This document shows positions 1 through 5,690 of a stretch of 5,903 nucleotides of DNA, one piece after another. Origin of the DNA: JBNJEM01 sp051745935 (lineage in GTDB: Bacteria > Planctomycetota > Planctomycetia > Pirellulales > Pirellulaceae). The stretch is from NCBI GenBank assembly GCA_051745935.1, contig JBNJEM010000513.1, forward strand, positions 1-5,903. The letters run 5' to 3'. Position 1 is the first letter of the stretch. Each line of letters opens with the position of its first letter. The translations under genes were made by a program, and so were the position numbers. The notes beneath the pieces are model-generated. The model was not told the DNA's origin. It saw nothing but the letters and a program-made list of their open reading frames with translations, and did not search any database.

Positions 1-77
1 GTAAGTTGTTTATTTACAACCAGTTAGCGTGTTTCAAGGGCGGAAGCGTAGCCACTGAATATTTTGGATAAAATGTG

Positions 78-145
78 ATGTTTTTGTCCTGCATGTTTTT
101 GTCCTCGAAATGACAGTTGACAAAAAGATGCGACACAAAAACATG
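78..145. repeat. Short direct and inverted repeats around ATGTTTTTGTCCT
   Basis: The 13-mer ATGTTTTTGTCCT occurs exactly at 78-90 and again at 93-105, a 15-nt period. The 11-mer CATGTTTTTGT at 92-102 has its exact reverse complement ACAAAAACATG at 135-145, with 32 nt between. The arrangement could be a remnant of a mobile element end or a foldable transcript, but nothing next to it supports a specific role. Confidence 0.45.
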
Positions 146-789
146 TGGGCCGCGAGGGGGGGGGCCAATCACGTGAGAATGGATATAATCAACCCTGAAT
201 TGCAAGATCGGGGCGTGTTTTCCCAAAACCACAGCCAAGTCTTCAGGGGCTGCTGGATGTCGCCGGCGTGACCCTACCCAAGTCCATGGTCGACCGAGGC
301 GTCCAAGTGTCCACTAGAGAGAATCGCACGGAACAACGCAAACCCCATTGATATCAAACCACTTAGGGACCGTTCTCTGGTCAGAATCTACTGGAAGATC
401 CGTTGAAGCCCCAAACCTCGACTTTTCCAAATCAATTGATGCCGACACAGCTAGCATCCGACGAACTTACCACCGAGGCCGTATTCGCGGTCAACTTGAT
501 TCGCGTGGGCCCAAAAACCGGCCATCTTCGCACCGCGCGAATGAAGCAGACCACGAATGGGCTTGTTCGGACTTGGGCAGCTTACTGGACGCCTGCGTAG
601 ACTTCCCCCCGTATTCGCGGGCCTCGCTTCAAACACCGGGCATCTCTCCACGCACGCCGTGACGATCATCAGCGGTGCTCCCGGTGCCATGATAGGCCCA
701 CCGATGGCAGAACGGACCCACGGATGAAGAAACGGAAGAAACCACGCGGCTTTTTTCCACGCGTGAGCCCCGTCTACCGTCTTCCCTTT

Positions 790-816
790 GGTCCTTGCGG
801 TCCCTGAGGTCCTTCA
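790..816. repeat. Three imperfect 9-nt units of GGTCCYTNN type
   Basis: GGTCCTTGC, GGTCCCTGA and GGTCCTTCA follow each other without gaps. Read on the minus strand in one frame the unit gives a collagen-like Gly-Pro-Gln pattern (GPQGPQGPKG). That frame is closed by a nearby upstream stop and has no start codon, so this is a DNA-level repeat rather than a gene. Similar GGTCC-rich intergenic strings seem familiar to me from planctomycete genomes, but this is recall, not a search result. Confidence 0.45.
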
Positions 817-869
817 TTGGACGCCGACAAGGACGCGAGGCGTAACAAAATGGGCTAAAAGGACTTAGA

Positions 870-910
870 GTTTTTTCTTACCCCAGGGTGACGCTGGGGT
901 GGGGAAAAAC
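870..910. other. Long hairpin past the 3' end of the OmpA-like gene
   Basis: The arms ACCCCAG (880-886) and CTGGGGT (894-900) pair perfectly around a 7-nt loop. In plus-strand RNA the helix can continue outward without interruption to 870/910: T871-T875 pair with A905-A909, G870 with C910, and three G-U wobbles plus one C-G pair join the two parts, giving about 17 pairs. In minus-strand RNA the same joint has A-C mismatches, leaving two helices (6 and 7 bp) around an internal loop. The hairpin starts about 30 nt after the OmpA-like stop codon, so it could act as its transcription end. It lacks the U-run after the stem that a standard intrinsic terminator has on either strand. Confidence 0.45.
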
Positions 911-939
911 GCCGATTTGATCCCGTGCTTGCATGGGGG

Positions 940-1755
940 CTATTCGAACGTCTCGGGGTATACGACGAGTTCGATCCGCCGGTTTCGTGCTCGCCCCGCT
1001 TCCGTGGCGTTCGAGGCCCGAGGATGGTTCGCGCCCAGGCCCATCACGAAGAGTTGCCGGGTGGGAAGTCGATTGCGGCGCGTGAGAATGTCGAACACGG
1101 CCAAGGCTTGCATGGTGGCAAGTTGGTGGTTGGTGGTGCCGTTGCGGCCAAACGCCGGGGCACTGTCGGTGTAACCTTCGATGCCGATCCGTTGTTCCGG
1201 ATAGTTGCGCGTTATCGCGTCGGCCACTTCGTCCAGGTAGCCATAGGCATCCTGCGTCAGTTGGACCGTGTGCCGTTGAAACAGTTCATCCGCCGGTATG
1301 CGAATCCGAATCACATCTTTCTCTTGCGAAACCTCCGCATCCGGAATCTCAGCCACGGCCAGGGACTGCTCGATGCTGTTGTTGGCGGTGATCTTGGCGC
1401 CGACTTGTTTCCGGGCGGATGCCTGAAGCATTTGCACGCTCCTTTCGGCATCCTGCTTGGCAAGTTGCGTTTCGCGCAGTTTCTCGGCCGTCTCCTGCAA
1501 CTGTTTCTGCAACAGCTCGGTTTCCTTCATGTACACTTTCGTCTGCTGCTGGGATTGAGCCAAGCGACGATTCAAGTCTGAGTTGCTTGTGTCCAGCTCC
1601 TGAACGCGGCGCTGCAGCTCCTGCACCTTTGACAATTGAGCGGCTTGCTGCTGCGTGCCCGCTTGCTGTCGCGGCGCCAGAAAATGGTTTTGTCCGCACC
1701 CGATGGCTACTCCGGCCACGGCCAACACCCACGCATATCGTGTCGGCGGCAACAT
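940..1755 (-). CDS. OmpA-family lipoprotein with coiled coil and peptidoglycan-binding-like domain
   Basis: Predicted 271-residue envelope lipoprotein that would anchor the outer membrane or outer cell layer to peptidoglycan. Residues 1-20 form a lipoprotein signal: Arg6, a hydrophobic stretch, and a lipobox-like AIGC ending at Cys20. Residues about 38-118 are Gln/Leu/Glu-rich and predicted coiled coil. Residues about 148-267 are an OmpA C-terminal domain, with GYTD (194-197), an N-x-x-L-x-x-x-x-A helix start (209-217) and GRARNRR (254-260). The start at 1755 is chosen because GAGGAG lies 9 nt upstream (1765-1770) and the signal peptide begins there. The frame stays open upstream to 2199, but that part has no protein-like character; a start 14 codons earlier (1797) is possible but less likely. 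One oddity is that the Arg expected in the NxxLSxxRA motif is Gln216. The gene stands alone, divergent from hisH. The family assignment is firm; the exact localisation is inferred. Confidence 0.9.
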   Translation of the reverse strand: MLPPTRYAWVLAVAGVAIGCGQNHFLAPRQQAGTQQQAAQLSKVQELQRRVQELDTSNSDLNRRLAQSQQQTKVYMKETELLQKQLQETAEKLRETQLAKQDAERSVQMLQASARKQVGAKITANNSIEQSLAVAEIPDAEVSQEKDVIRIRIPADELFQRHTVQLTQDAYGYLDEVADAITRNYPEQRIGIEGYTDSAPAFGRNGTTNHQLATMQALAVFDILTRRNRLPTRQLFVMGLGANHPRASNATEAGRARNRRIELVVYPETFE

Positions 1756-1764
1756 GGCTGGATT

Positions 1765-1770
1765 CTCCTC
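1765..1770 (-). promoter_or_regulatory. Ribosome binding site fixing the OmpA-like start
   Basis: GAGGAG on the minus strand, separated by 9 nt from the ATG at 1755. It decides between this start and the longer upstream options, which have no comparable site. Confidence 0.65.
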
Positions 1771-2195
1771 ACGCACGTTTCCTGACTCGTTATTCATCGG
1801 GCGATGCAAAACCTCATCGCAAACCGTGTTTTTCGAAACAGCCTTCCACCCACTTCGCACGCTGACAAACGCCGCGAATCGGGTCGCGCATTGCCGGTCG
1901 GCCTCCCGGCAAACGCCCGTGGACGACGAGAACCATAATGGGCCCACGATCGGCTCTCTTCGCCCGCATGGGGCGTCACGGGCGTCTGACAACGCTGGCA
2001 ACGGTATCGACGCATCCCGTAGCAGGGGGAATCGTAGCAACCCCCGCAAATAGCTACAAGAGCGATATTCGGCCAGCCGCCCAGCCAGCCAACCGGAAAC
2101 CAACGGGAAGACGCCCCTTTTTTCGGCCGGCCAGGTTGCAATACCAGAGCCCGTACGCCCCAACCCTAATTGCACAGCGCCACTTCGATACTTCC

Positions 2196-2216
2196 CCACC
2201 GGCCCTGTGCCGGTGG
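2196..2216. other. Small GC-rich hairpin in the intergenic stretch
   Basis: CCACCGGC (2196-2203) and GCCGGTGG (2209-2216) pair perfectly over 8 bp with a 5-nt loop. On the plus strand it is followed by a T/G-rich string (CTCGTTGGTTTG) that is too broken for a classical terminator U-tract. It has no gene upstream to terminate on the plus strand. Confidence 0.3.
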
Positions 2217-2390
2217 CTCGTTGGTTTGTAAACTATACCCTCGCTTCCATGTAATCATCCACCCGGAAACATCCAACCGCCTGAACGACAACTTCGGCAT
2301 TTCTCAGGGCCAGTACTCCGGACGATTCGGAGGCCCGTGGCATTGCGCCAGTTATTATTGAGTGACCCCTAAAATAGGCGGTAAGGCAAC

Positions 2391-2430
2391 ATTATACCGA
2401 TCGCGGATGACGTTGTCCGCGATCGGTATA
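2391..2430. promoter_or_regulatory. Perfect 15-bp inverted repeat upstream of hisH, overlapping promoter-like words
   Basis: TATACCGATCGCGGA (2393-2407) and its exact reverse complement (2416-2430) flank an 8-nt spacer. The end lies 21 nt before the hisH ATG. The outer edge of the left arm reads CGGTATAATG on the minus strand (2390-2399), with CGGACA 17 nt upstream of the TATAAT. That is a fair minus-strand promoter. On the plus strand the mirrored position gives TATACA (2427-2432), which would leave a leader of only about 13 nt. Neither strand has a following U-run, so a terminator is unlikely. An operator for a dimeric regulator, or an RNA hairpin in front of hisH, both fit. No regulator is identified. 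Confidence 0.5.
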
Positions 2431-2451
2431 CATACGGAATGGTAGGCGTAC

Positions 2452-3057
2452 ATGATCGTCATCGTCGATTACGGTATGGGTAATCTGCGAAGCGTGCAGA
2501 AAGGCTTTGAACGCGTTGGATATACGCCGGTCATCAGCAGTGACCCGGCTGAACTGGCGGCTGCCGACAAAGTGGTATTGCCGGGCGTGGGCGCTTTTCG
2601 GGACGCCATGGCCGAGTTGAGACGGGCGCAATTGGTCGAACCGTTGCTCGACGCGATCCGTGGTGGCAAGCCATTCCTAGGGATCTGCCTCGGGCTGCAG
2701 TTGTTGTTCGAGGTCGGTTACGAGGACGGTACGCATGAAGGCTTAGGCGTGTTACGAGGCGAGGTGGTCCGGTTTGACCTGCCCCCGGGGTACAAGGTGC
2801 CCCATATGGGCTGGAACCAGGCGATGATTCGTCGTCCCGCGCCAATTCTCAAGGGGGTTGAAGAAGGCTCTTACCTGTACTTCGTCCATTCCTATTATGT
2901 CGCGCCTCATGACCGATCCCTGGTCGCCGTCGAAACCGACTATGGTGGCCCGTTCTGTGCCATGGTATGGCGCGACAATTTATACGCGGCCCAGTTCCAT
3001 CCCGAAAAGAGCCAGAAGGTGGGCATGAAGATTTTGGAGAACTTTGGGCGACTCTAA
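2452..3057 (+). CDS. hisH: Imidazole glycerol phosphate synthase, glutamine amidotransferase subunit HisH
   Basis: Cytoplasmic glutaminase subunit that hydrolyses glutamine and passes ammonia to HisF, which makes imidazole glycerol phosphate and AICAR in histidine synthesis. The 201-residue length is normal. The N-terminus MIVIVDYGMGNLRSV is typical. The oxyanion strand PGVGAF is at 44-49, the nucleophile Cys79 sits in GICLGLQ, and the other triad members are His183 and Glu185 in the HPEKSQ motif. PHMGWN (117-122) is the HisH-specific motif at the interface with HisF. Translation starts at the ATG at 2452; the upstream GGTAGG (2441-2446) is only a weak Shine-Dalgarno match. No hisA, hisF or hisB lies in the window, and the next gene is a chaperone-associated protein 86 nt on, so hisH appears split from the rest of the pathway. 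All key residues are intact, so it should be active. Confidence 0.97.
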   Translation: MIVIVDYGMGNLRSVQKGFERVGYTPVISSDPAELAAADKVVLPGVGAFRDAMAELRRAQLVEPLLDAIRGGKPFLGICLGLQLLFEVGYEDGTHEGLGVLRGEVVRFDLPPGYKVPHMGWNQAMIRRPAPILKGVEEGSYLYFVHSYYVAPHDRSLVAVETDYGGPFCAMVWRDNLYAAQFHPEKSQKVGMKILENFGRL

Positions 3058-3142
3058 CGACGAACCCGTTGGTGTCGTTTGTGATCGGGCGGCCAAGCGG
3101 ACCGGCCAAGTGACAAGGGCGGAAAAAAAGGAAACTCAAACA

Positions 3143-3691
3143 ATGCGTATTGCAATGGCGTGTCGCGTTTTCTTTAAGGTTTTGTTTAATGCGGGCTTCG
3201 CGTCGCGCGCGGCTCGGCTACTGACCGATGAAACAGCAGCCCCGGCGACACCGGCGGAACGGGAATCGGCGGCCGCGCGGCCGGTGGCTCGCCAGGCCGC
3301 CAAGAAGGGGCGCAGCGAGGCGATCACGTTGCTTGCCACGTTGCAACGGGAGGCTCGACTTGTTGACATGGTCAAAGAACCGTTAGCCAATTACAGCGAC
3401 GCACAAGTGGGCGCTGCCGCGCGGGACGTGTTGCGCGACTGTGGCCAAGTCATTGACCGTTTGTTTGGGCTGAGGCCACTGGTTGAACAGGATGAGGGGA
3501 GCGAAATAGAGGTGCCGGCGGGGTACGATGCGGCCCGCGTGCGTCTGACCGGAAATGTCAGCGGCGACCCCCCGTTTCGTGGTCGACTGGTTCATCATGG
3601 TTGGCTGGCGACGAAATGCGAAGTTCCCGAGTGGACGGGCAGCGAGCAATCGCGGTCGGTGGTCGCCCCCGAGGAAGTGGAAGTGGCGTAG
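3143..3691 (+). CDS. DUF2760-type small protein of an Hsp70 cassette
   Basis: A 182-residue protein of unknown biochemical function that I place in the DUF2760 family. The match covers the C-terminal two thirds: a helical part with LLATLQREARLVDMVKE (63-79), YSDAQVGAAARDV (84-96), then EIEVPAGYD (121-129), RLTGNVSGDPPF (134-145), HHGWLATK (151-158) and a final VVAPEEVEV (173-181). Residues 1-27 are basic and amphipathic, and 28-58 is an Ala/Pro/Arg-rich low-complexity linker. No catalytic residues are evident. The start is set at the ATG at 3143 because AAGGA lies 10 nt before it; the frame is open back to 3044, but that part overlaps the end of hisH and is unlike protein. The Hsp70 gene follows after 122 nt on the same strand. 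From memory this pairing recurs in other bacteria, so a cochaperone, adaptor or substrate role is a reasonable inference and no more. Confidence 0.82.
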   Translation: MRIAMACRVFFKVLFNAGFASRAARLLTDETAAPATPAERESAAARPVARQAAKKGRSEAITLLATLQREARLVDMVKEPLANYSDAQVGAAARDVLRDCGQVIDRLFGLRPLVEQDEGSEIEVPAGYDAARVRLTGNVSGDPPFRGRLVHHGWLATKCEVPEWTGSEQSRSVVAPEEVEVA

Positions 3692-3751
3692 CTCGTGTTT
3701 TGTCACGGCCAAGACTTGGTCGGACTCGCGGCGGAGAAAGTCATCCGAGAC

Positions 3752-3761
3752 CGGTATAATG
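3752..3761 (+). promoter_or_regulatory. Possible -10 box in front of the first Hsp70
   Basis: CGGTATAATG contains a perfect TATAAT (3755-3760), so transcription could begin near 3767, about 47 nt before the ATG. No good -35 hexamer stands at the usual spacing. The same 10-mer occurs once more in the window, on the minus strand at 2390-2399, which hints at a shared promoter style. An imperfectly extended palindrome CCAAGACTTGG (3709-3719) lies about 35 nt upstream and could be an operator. This would give the Hsp70 genes transcription independent of the DUF2760 gene. Confidence 0.4.
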
Positions 3762-3762
3762 G

Positions 3763-3795
3763 CCGCGCGAGAACGATACCGTTTCTTCCGCGCGG
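3763..3795 (+). promoter_or_regulatory. GC-rich hairpin in the Hsp70 leader
   Basis: CCGCGCG (3763-3769) pairs with CGCGCGG (3789-3795). Inside, AGAA (3770-3773) can pair with TTCT (3783-3786) past a 2-nt bulge, leaving a 9-nt loop. It sits between the TATAAT box and the strong ribosome binding site GAGGAGGAG (3801-3809). A start at the TATAAT box would fall inside the left arm, so the full hairpin would form only in transcripts reading through from DUF2760. There is no U-run, and the ribosome binding site itself is not paired. Confidence 0.35.
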
Positions 3796-3813
3796 GCTTC
3801 GAGGAGGAGTGGG

Positions 3814-5604
3814 ATGAGTGCCCAATATGCATTAGGAATTGACCTCGGTACGACGAATTGCGTGTTTTCCTATGCGCCGCTCGACGCCGACGAACCGCGA
3901 ACGGAATTGTTTTCGATTTTGCAGCTGGTGGACGCGGCCACGACGGAGCGGCGGACGGCGCTGCCAGCGTTCACCTATTTGGGCGGTGAGCACGATGCGG
4001 AGAGTGGTGCGCTGGATTTGCCCTGGGCGGAGCAACGGACGTTCGCGGTGGGCGAGTTCGCGTCTCGGCAGTCCGCCGAGTCGCCACACCGCACGGTGGG
4101 GGCCGCCAAATCATGGCTCTGTCACAGCCGCGTGGATCGGCGACAGCCGATACTTCCGTGGAATGCCCCCGAGGACGTGTCGAAGATTTCGCCCGTCGCG
4201 GCGGCCCGCTACTATCTCGATCACCTCGTGGCCGCCTGGGAGGCTGAATTTCCCCACGCCCCCGTGGCCCAGCAGCGAGTGGTCCTCACCGTGCCGGCTT
4301 CGTTCGACGCGGCGGCCCGGGAATTGACTCGCGAAGCCGCCCGCGCGGCGGGATTGCCTGAAGACATGGTTCTGTTGGAGGAGCCCCAAGCGGCCGTCTA
4401 CGCCTGGTTGGCCGCTCAGGGAGAGAAATGGCGCAAGCAACTAAAAGTGGGGAACCGATTACTCGTGTGTGATGTCGGTGGCGGGACCACCGACTTGACC
4501 ATGATTGAAGCGGCGGAATCCGACGGCGAACTCACGTTACAGCGTTTGGCCGTTGGAAACCATTTGCTCATCGGCGGCGACAACATGGATTTGGCCTTGG
4601 CGTATCACGTGGCCGAACGATTGAAAGCGGATGGCGTGGAGCTGGATCCCTGGCAGTCCGTCTCGCTCTGGCACGCCTGCCGCCGGGCGAAAGAGACGCT
4701 GCTGGCCCCGGACGGGCCCGAAACACAGACGGTTTCGGTTTTGGGCCGCGGCAGCCGATTGATCGGGGGGACGGTGTCCATCGAGGTGAATCGAGCCGAC
4801 TTTTCCGAATTGCTGGTCGAAGGCTTCTTTCCGAAGTGCGAAGTGACGGACCAGCCCCAGCGGCGCCGGATTTCTGGATTTCGAGAAATCGGTTTGCCGT
4901 ATGAGAGCGACACGGCGGTCACGCGACACCTGGCCGGCTTCCTGACGGTCCATGGCGCCGCCGATCCCTCCACCCTGCCGACGCATGTTTTGTTCAATGG
5001 CGGGGTCTTTGCCGCCGAACTGCTGCAGCAGCGGCTCCTGGACGTGCTTGGCCATTGGGCCGGTCCCGATGCCGCTCCGCAATTGCTTGCGGGGGAACGG
5101 GATCTGGACCACGCGGTGGCAAGGGGAGCGGCGTATTACGCGTGGACGAAACAGTGTGGTGGCGTGCGCATTCGAGGGGGCGTGGCGCGGAGCTACTACA
5201 TTGGCATCGAAACGGCGGGCCTGGCCATTCCCGGCGCGCCTCGCCCCTTGCGAGCCCTCTGCGTGGTCCCCTTCGGCATGGAGGAAGGAACCGAAATCGA
5301 GGTTCCCTCCCAGGAAATCGGCCTGGTGCTAGGCGAGCAAGCACATTTCCGCTTCTTCAGCTCCCCCGTTCGCAAGGACGACCAGCCTGGCGACGTGCTC
5401 GACACGTGGCAGAGTGACGAGTTGCTGGAAACCGACTCCATGGAAACCACGTTGCCGACGGATGACTCGATCGACGAGCCCTATGTGCCAGTTCGGTTCC
5501 AGTCGCGTATTACCGAGCTGGGTACATTGGAGCTTTGGTGCGTGAGTACCCAGACCGATAACCGCTGGAAACTCGAGTTCAGCGTGCGCGATGAGGAGGA
5601 ATAG
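3814..5604 (+). CDS. Divergent Hsp70-family chaperone (ATPase), 596 residues
   Basis: Cytoplasmic member of the Hsp70/actin ATPase superfamily. The nucleotide-binding domain spans about 5-445: phosphate-1 loop GIDLGTTNC (8-16), a lysine at 99 matching the catalytic Lys of DnaK, LTVPASFD (158-165), LLEEPQAAVYAWL (187-199) with Glu190, phosphate-2 loop CDVGGGTTDLT (219-229) and GGDNMDLAL (254-262). The adenosine site reads FNGGVF (394-399) in place of the usual GGSSR. A segment with GLPYESDTAVTRHLAGF (360-376) is characteristic of this subgroup rather than of DnaK. The hydrophobic VLLLDV linker of DnaK is replaced by a Gly/Arg-rich stretch (451-459) before YYIGIETAG. The C-terminal 135 residues look mostly beta and end in ITELGTLELWCVS (566-578) and WKLEFSVRDEEE; no helical lid is seen. 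The start is supported by GAGGAGGAG 5 nt upstream. It should hydrolyse ATP; substrates are unknown. Confidence 0.93.
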   Translation: MSAQYALGIDLGTTNCVFSYAPLDADEPRTELFSILQLVDAATTERRTALPAFTYLGGEHDAESGALDLPWAEQRTFAVGEFASRQSAESPHRTVGAAKSWLCHSRVDRRQPILPWNAPEDVSKISPVAAARYYLDHLVAAWEAEFPHAPVAQQRVVLTVPASFDAAARELTREAARAAGLPEDMVLLEEPQAAVYAWLAAQGEKWRKQLKVGNRLLVCDVGGGTTDLTMIEAAESDGELTLQRLAVGNHLLIGGDNMDLALAYHVAERLKADGVELDPWQSVSLWHACRRAKETLLAPDGPETQTVSVLGRGSRLIGGTVSIEVNRADFSELLVEGFFPKCEVTDQPQRRRISGFREIGLPYESDTAVTRHLAGFLTVHGAADPSTLPTHVLFNGGVFAAELLQQRLLDVLGHWAGPDAAPQLLAGERDLDHAVARGAAYYAWTKQCGGVRIRGGVARSYYIGIETAGLAIPGAPRPLRALCVVPFGMEEGTEIEVPSQEIGLVLGEQAHFRFFSSPVRKDDQPGDVLDTWQSDELLETDSMETTLPTDDSIDEPYVPVRFQSRITELGTLELWCVSTQTDNRWKLEFSVRDEEE

Positions 5605-5641
5605 TCCAGATGACCGGGCGGGGGGCGTCACGCGCCAGCAT

Positions 5642-5690
5642 GAGTGAATGATGAAACACGAAGGGATAACGAATAACCAATGACCCATGA
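5642..5690. repeat. Seven degenerate 7-nt units across the start of the second Hsp70
   Basis: The units are GAGTGAA, TGATGAA, ACACGAA, GGGATAA, CGAATAA, CCAATGA and CCCATGA, back to back, each ending in GAA, TAA or TGA. The array fills the gap between the two Hsp70 genes and covers the likely ribosome binding site (AAGGGA, 5661-5666) and the ATG at 5680. On the minus strand it reads as TCATT/TTATTCG strings. Such strings resemble the short-period intergenic repeats I associate with planctomycetes and Verrucomicrobia (recall only). Confidence 0.5.

Larger units (their letters stand above)
1..869. other. Left-hand region without a supportable gene
   Basis: No reading frame here has a recognisable domain, a convincing ribosome binding site and sustained coding character together. 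The longest frames (104 codons at 348-662 plus, 79 codons at 451-690 minus) overlap each other and match nothing I know. The first 150 bases are clearly richer in A+T than the rest and carry short repeats; a run of nine G lies at 156-164. A TATAAT word occurs at 184-189 but has no acceptable -35 partner and no gene after it. A 56-codon frame at 557-727 (plus) has GC-rich third positions and contains the words VFAGLASNTGHLST; a related VFA...TGHL.T pattern is read from 481 in another frame. The region could be decayed coding sequence or plain intergenic DNA. I cannot choose between these. Confidence 0.5.
1756..2451. other. Gene-poor stretch between the OmpA-like gene and hisH
   Basis: About 700 bases with no supportable gene. 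Open frames on both strands overlap freely and are rich in Arg/Pro with no domain signature, as expected of GC-rich noncoding DNA. It must hold the promoters of the divergent OmpA-like gene and hisH. It contains a small hairpin (2196-2216), a nested GTAGC/GGGGG inverted repeat around 2019-2057, and a striking perfect palindrome at 2393-2430. No tRNA or known RNA gene was recognised. Confidence 0.5.

Noticed and set aside
241..351. Possible transposase scrap reading PKSMVDRG in frame from 241
   Set aside because: It resembles the VDRG motif of some IS5-like transposases, but only about eight residues fit, flanking frames have stops and no terminal repeats are seen. Too little to call.
629..817. 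Minus-strand 62-codon frame starting MKDLRDRKDQRE
   Set aside because: Its start lies in the 9-nt GGTCC repeat, the charged composition follows from that repeat, and no family resemblance was seen.
925..1581. Plus-strand open frame of 218 codons opposite the OmpA-like gene
   Set aside because: It is the antisense shadow of a clearly real minus-strand gene in GC-rich DNA and has no domain of its own.
1756..2199. Upstream extension of the OmpA-like reading frame to a start at 2199
   Set aside because: The extra 148 residues have no protein-like pattern, would bury the lipoprotein signal in the interior, and the start at 1755 has a good ribosome binding site.
3056..3079. Weak hairpin AACGAC/GTCGTT over the hisH stop codon as terminator
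   Set aside because: Only 6 bp plus an interrupted inner stem, A/T-containing, followed by GTCGTTTGTG rather than a real U-run.
3044..3142. Longer start for the DUF2760 protein at 3044
   Set aside because: It would overlap hisH, has no ribosome binding site of note and adds 33 residues without family resemblance; the ATG at 3143 has AAGGA at good spacing.
4537..5112. Minus-strand open frame of 191 codons inside the first Hsp70
   Set aside because: Antisense shadow of the Hsp70 gene with no recognisable motif and no ribosome binding site considered convincing.
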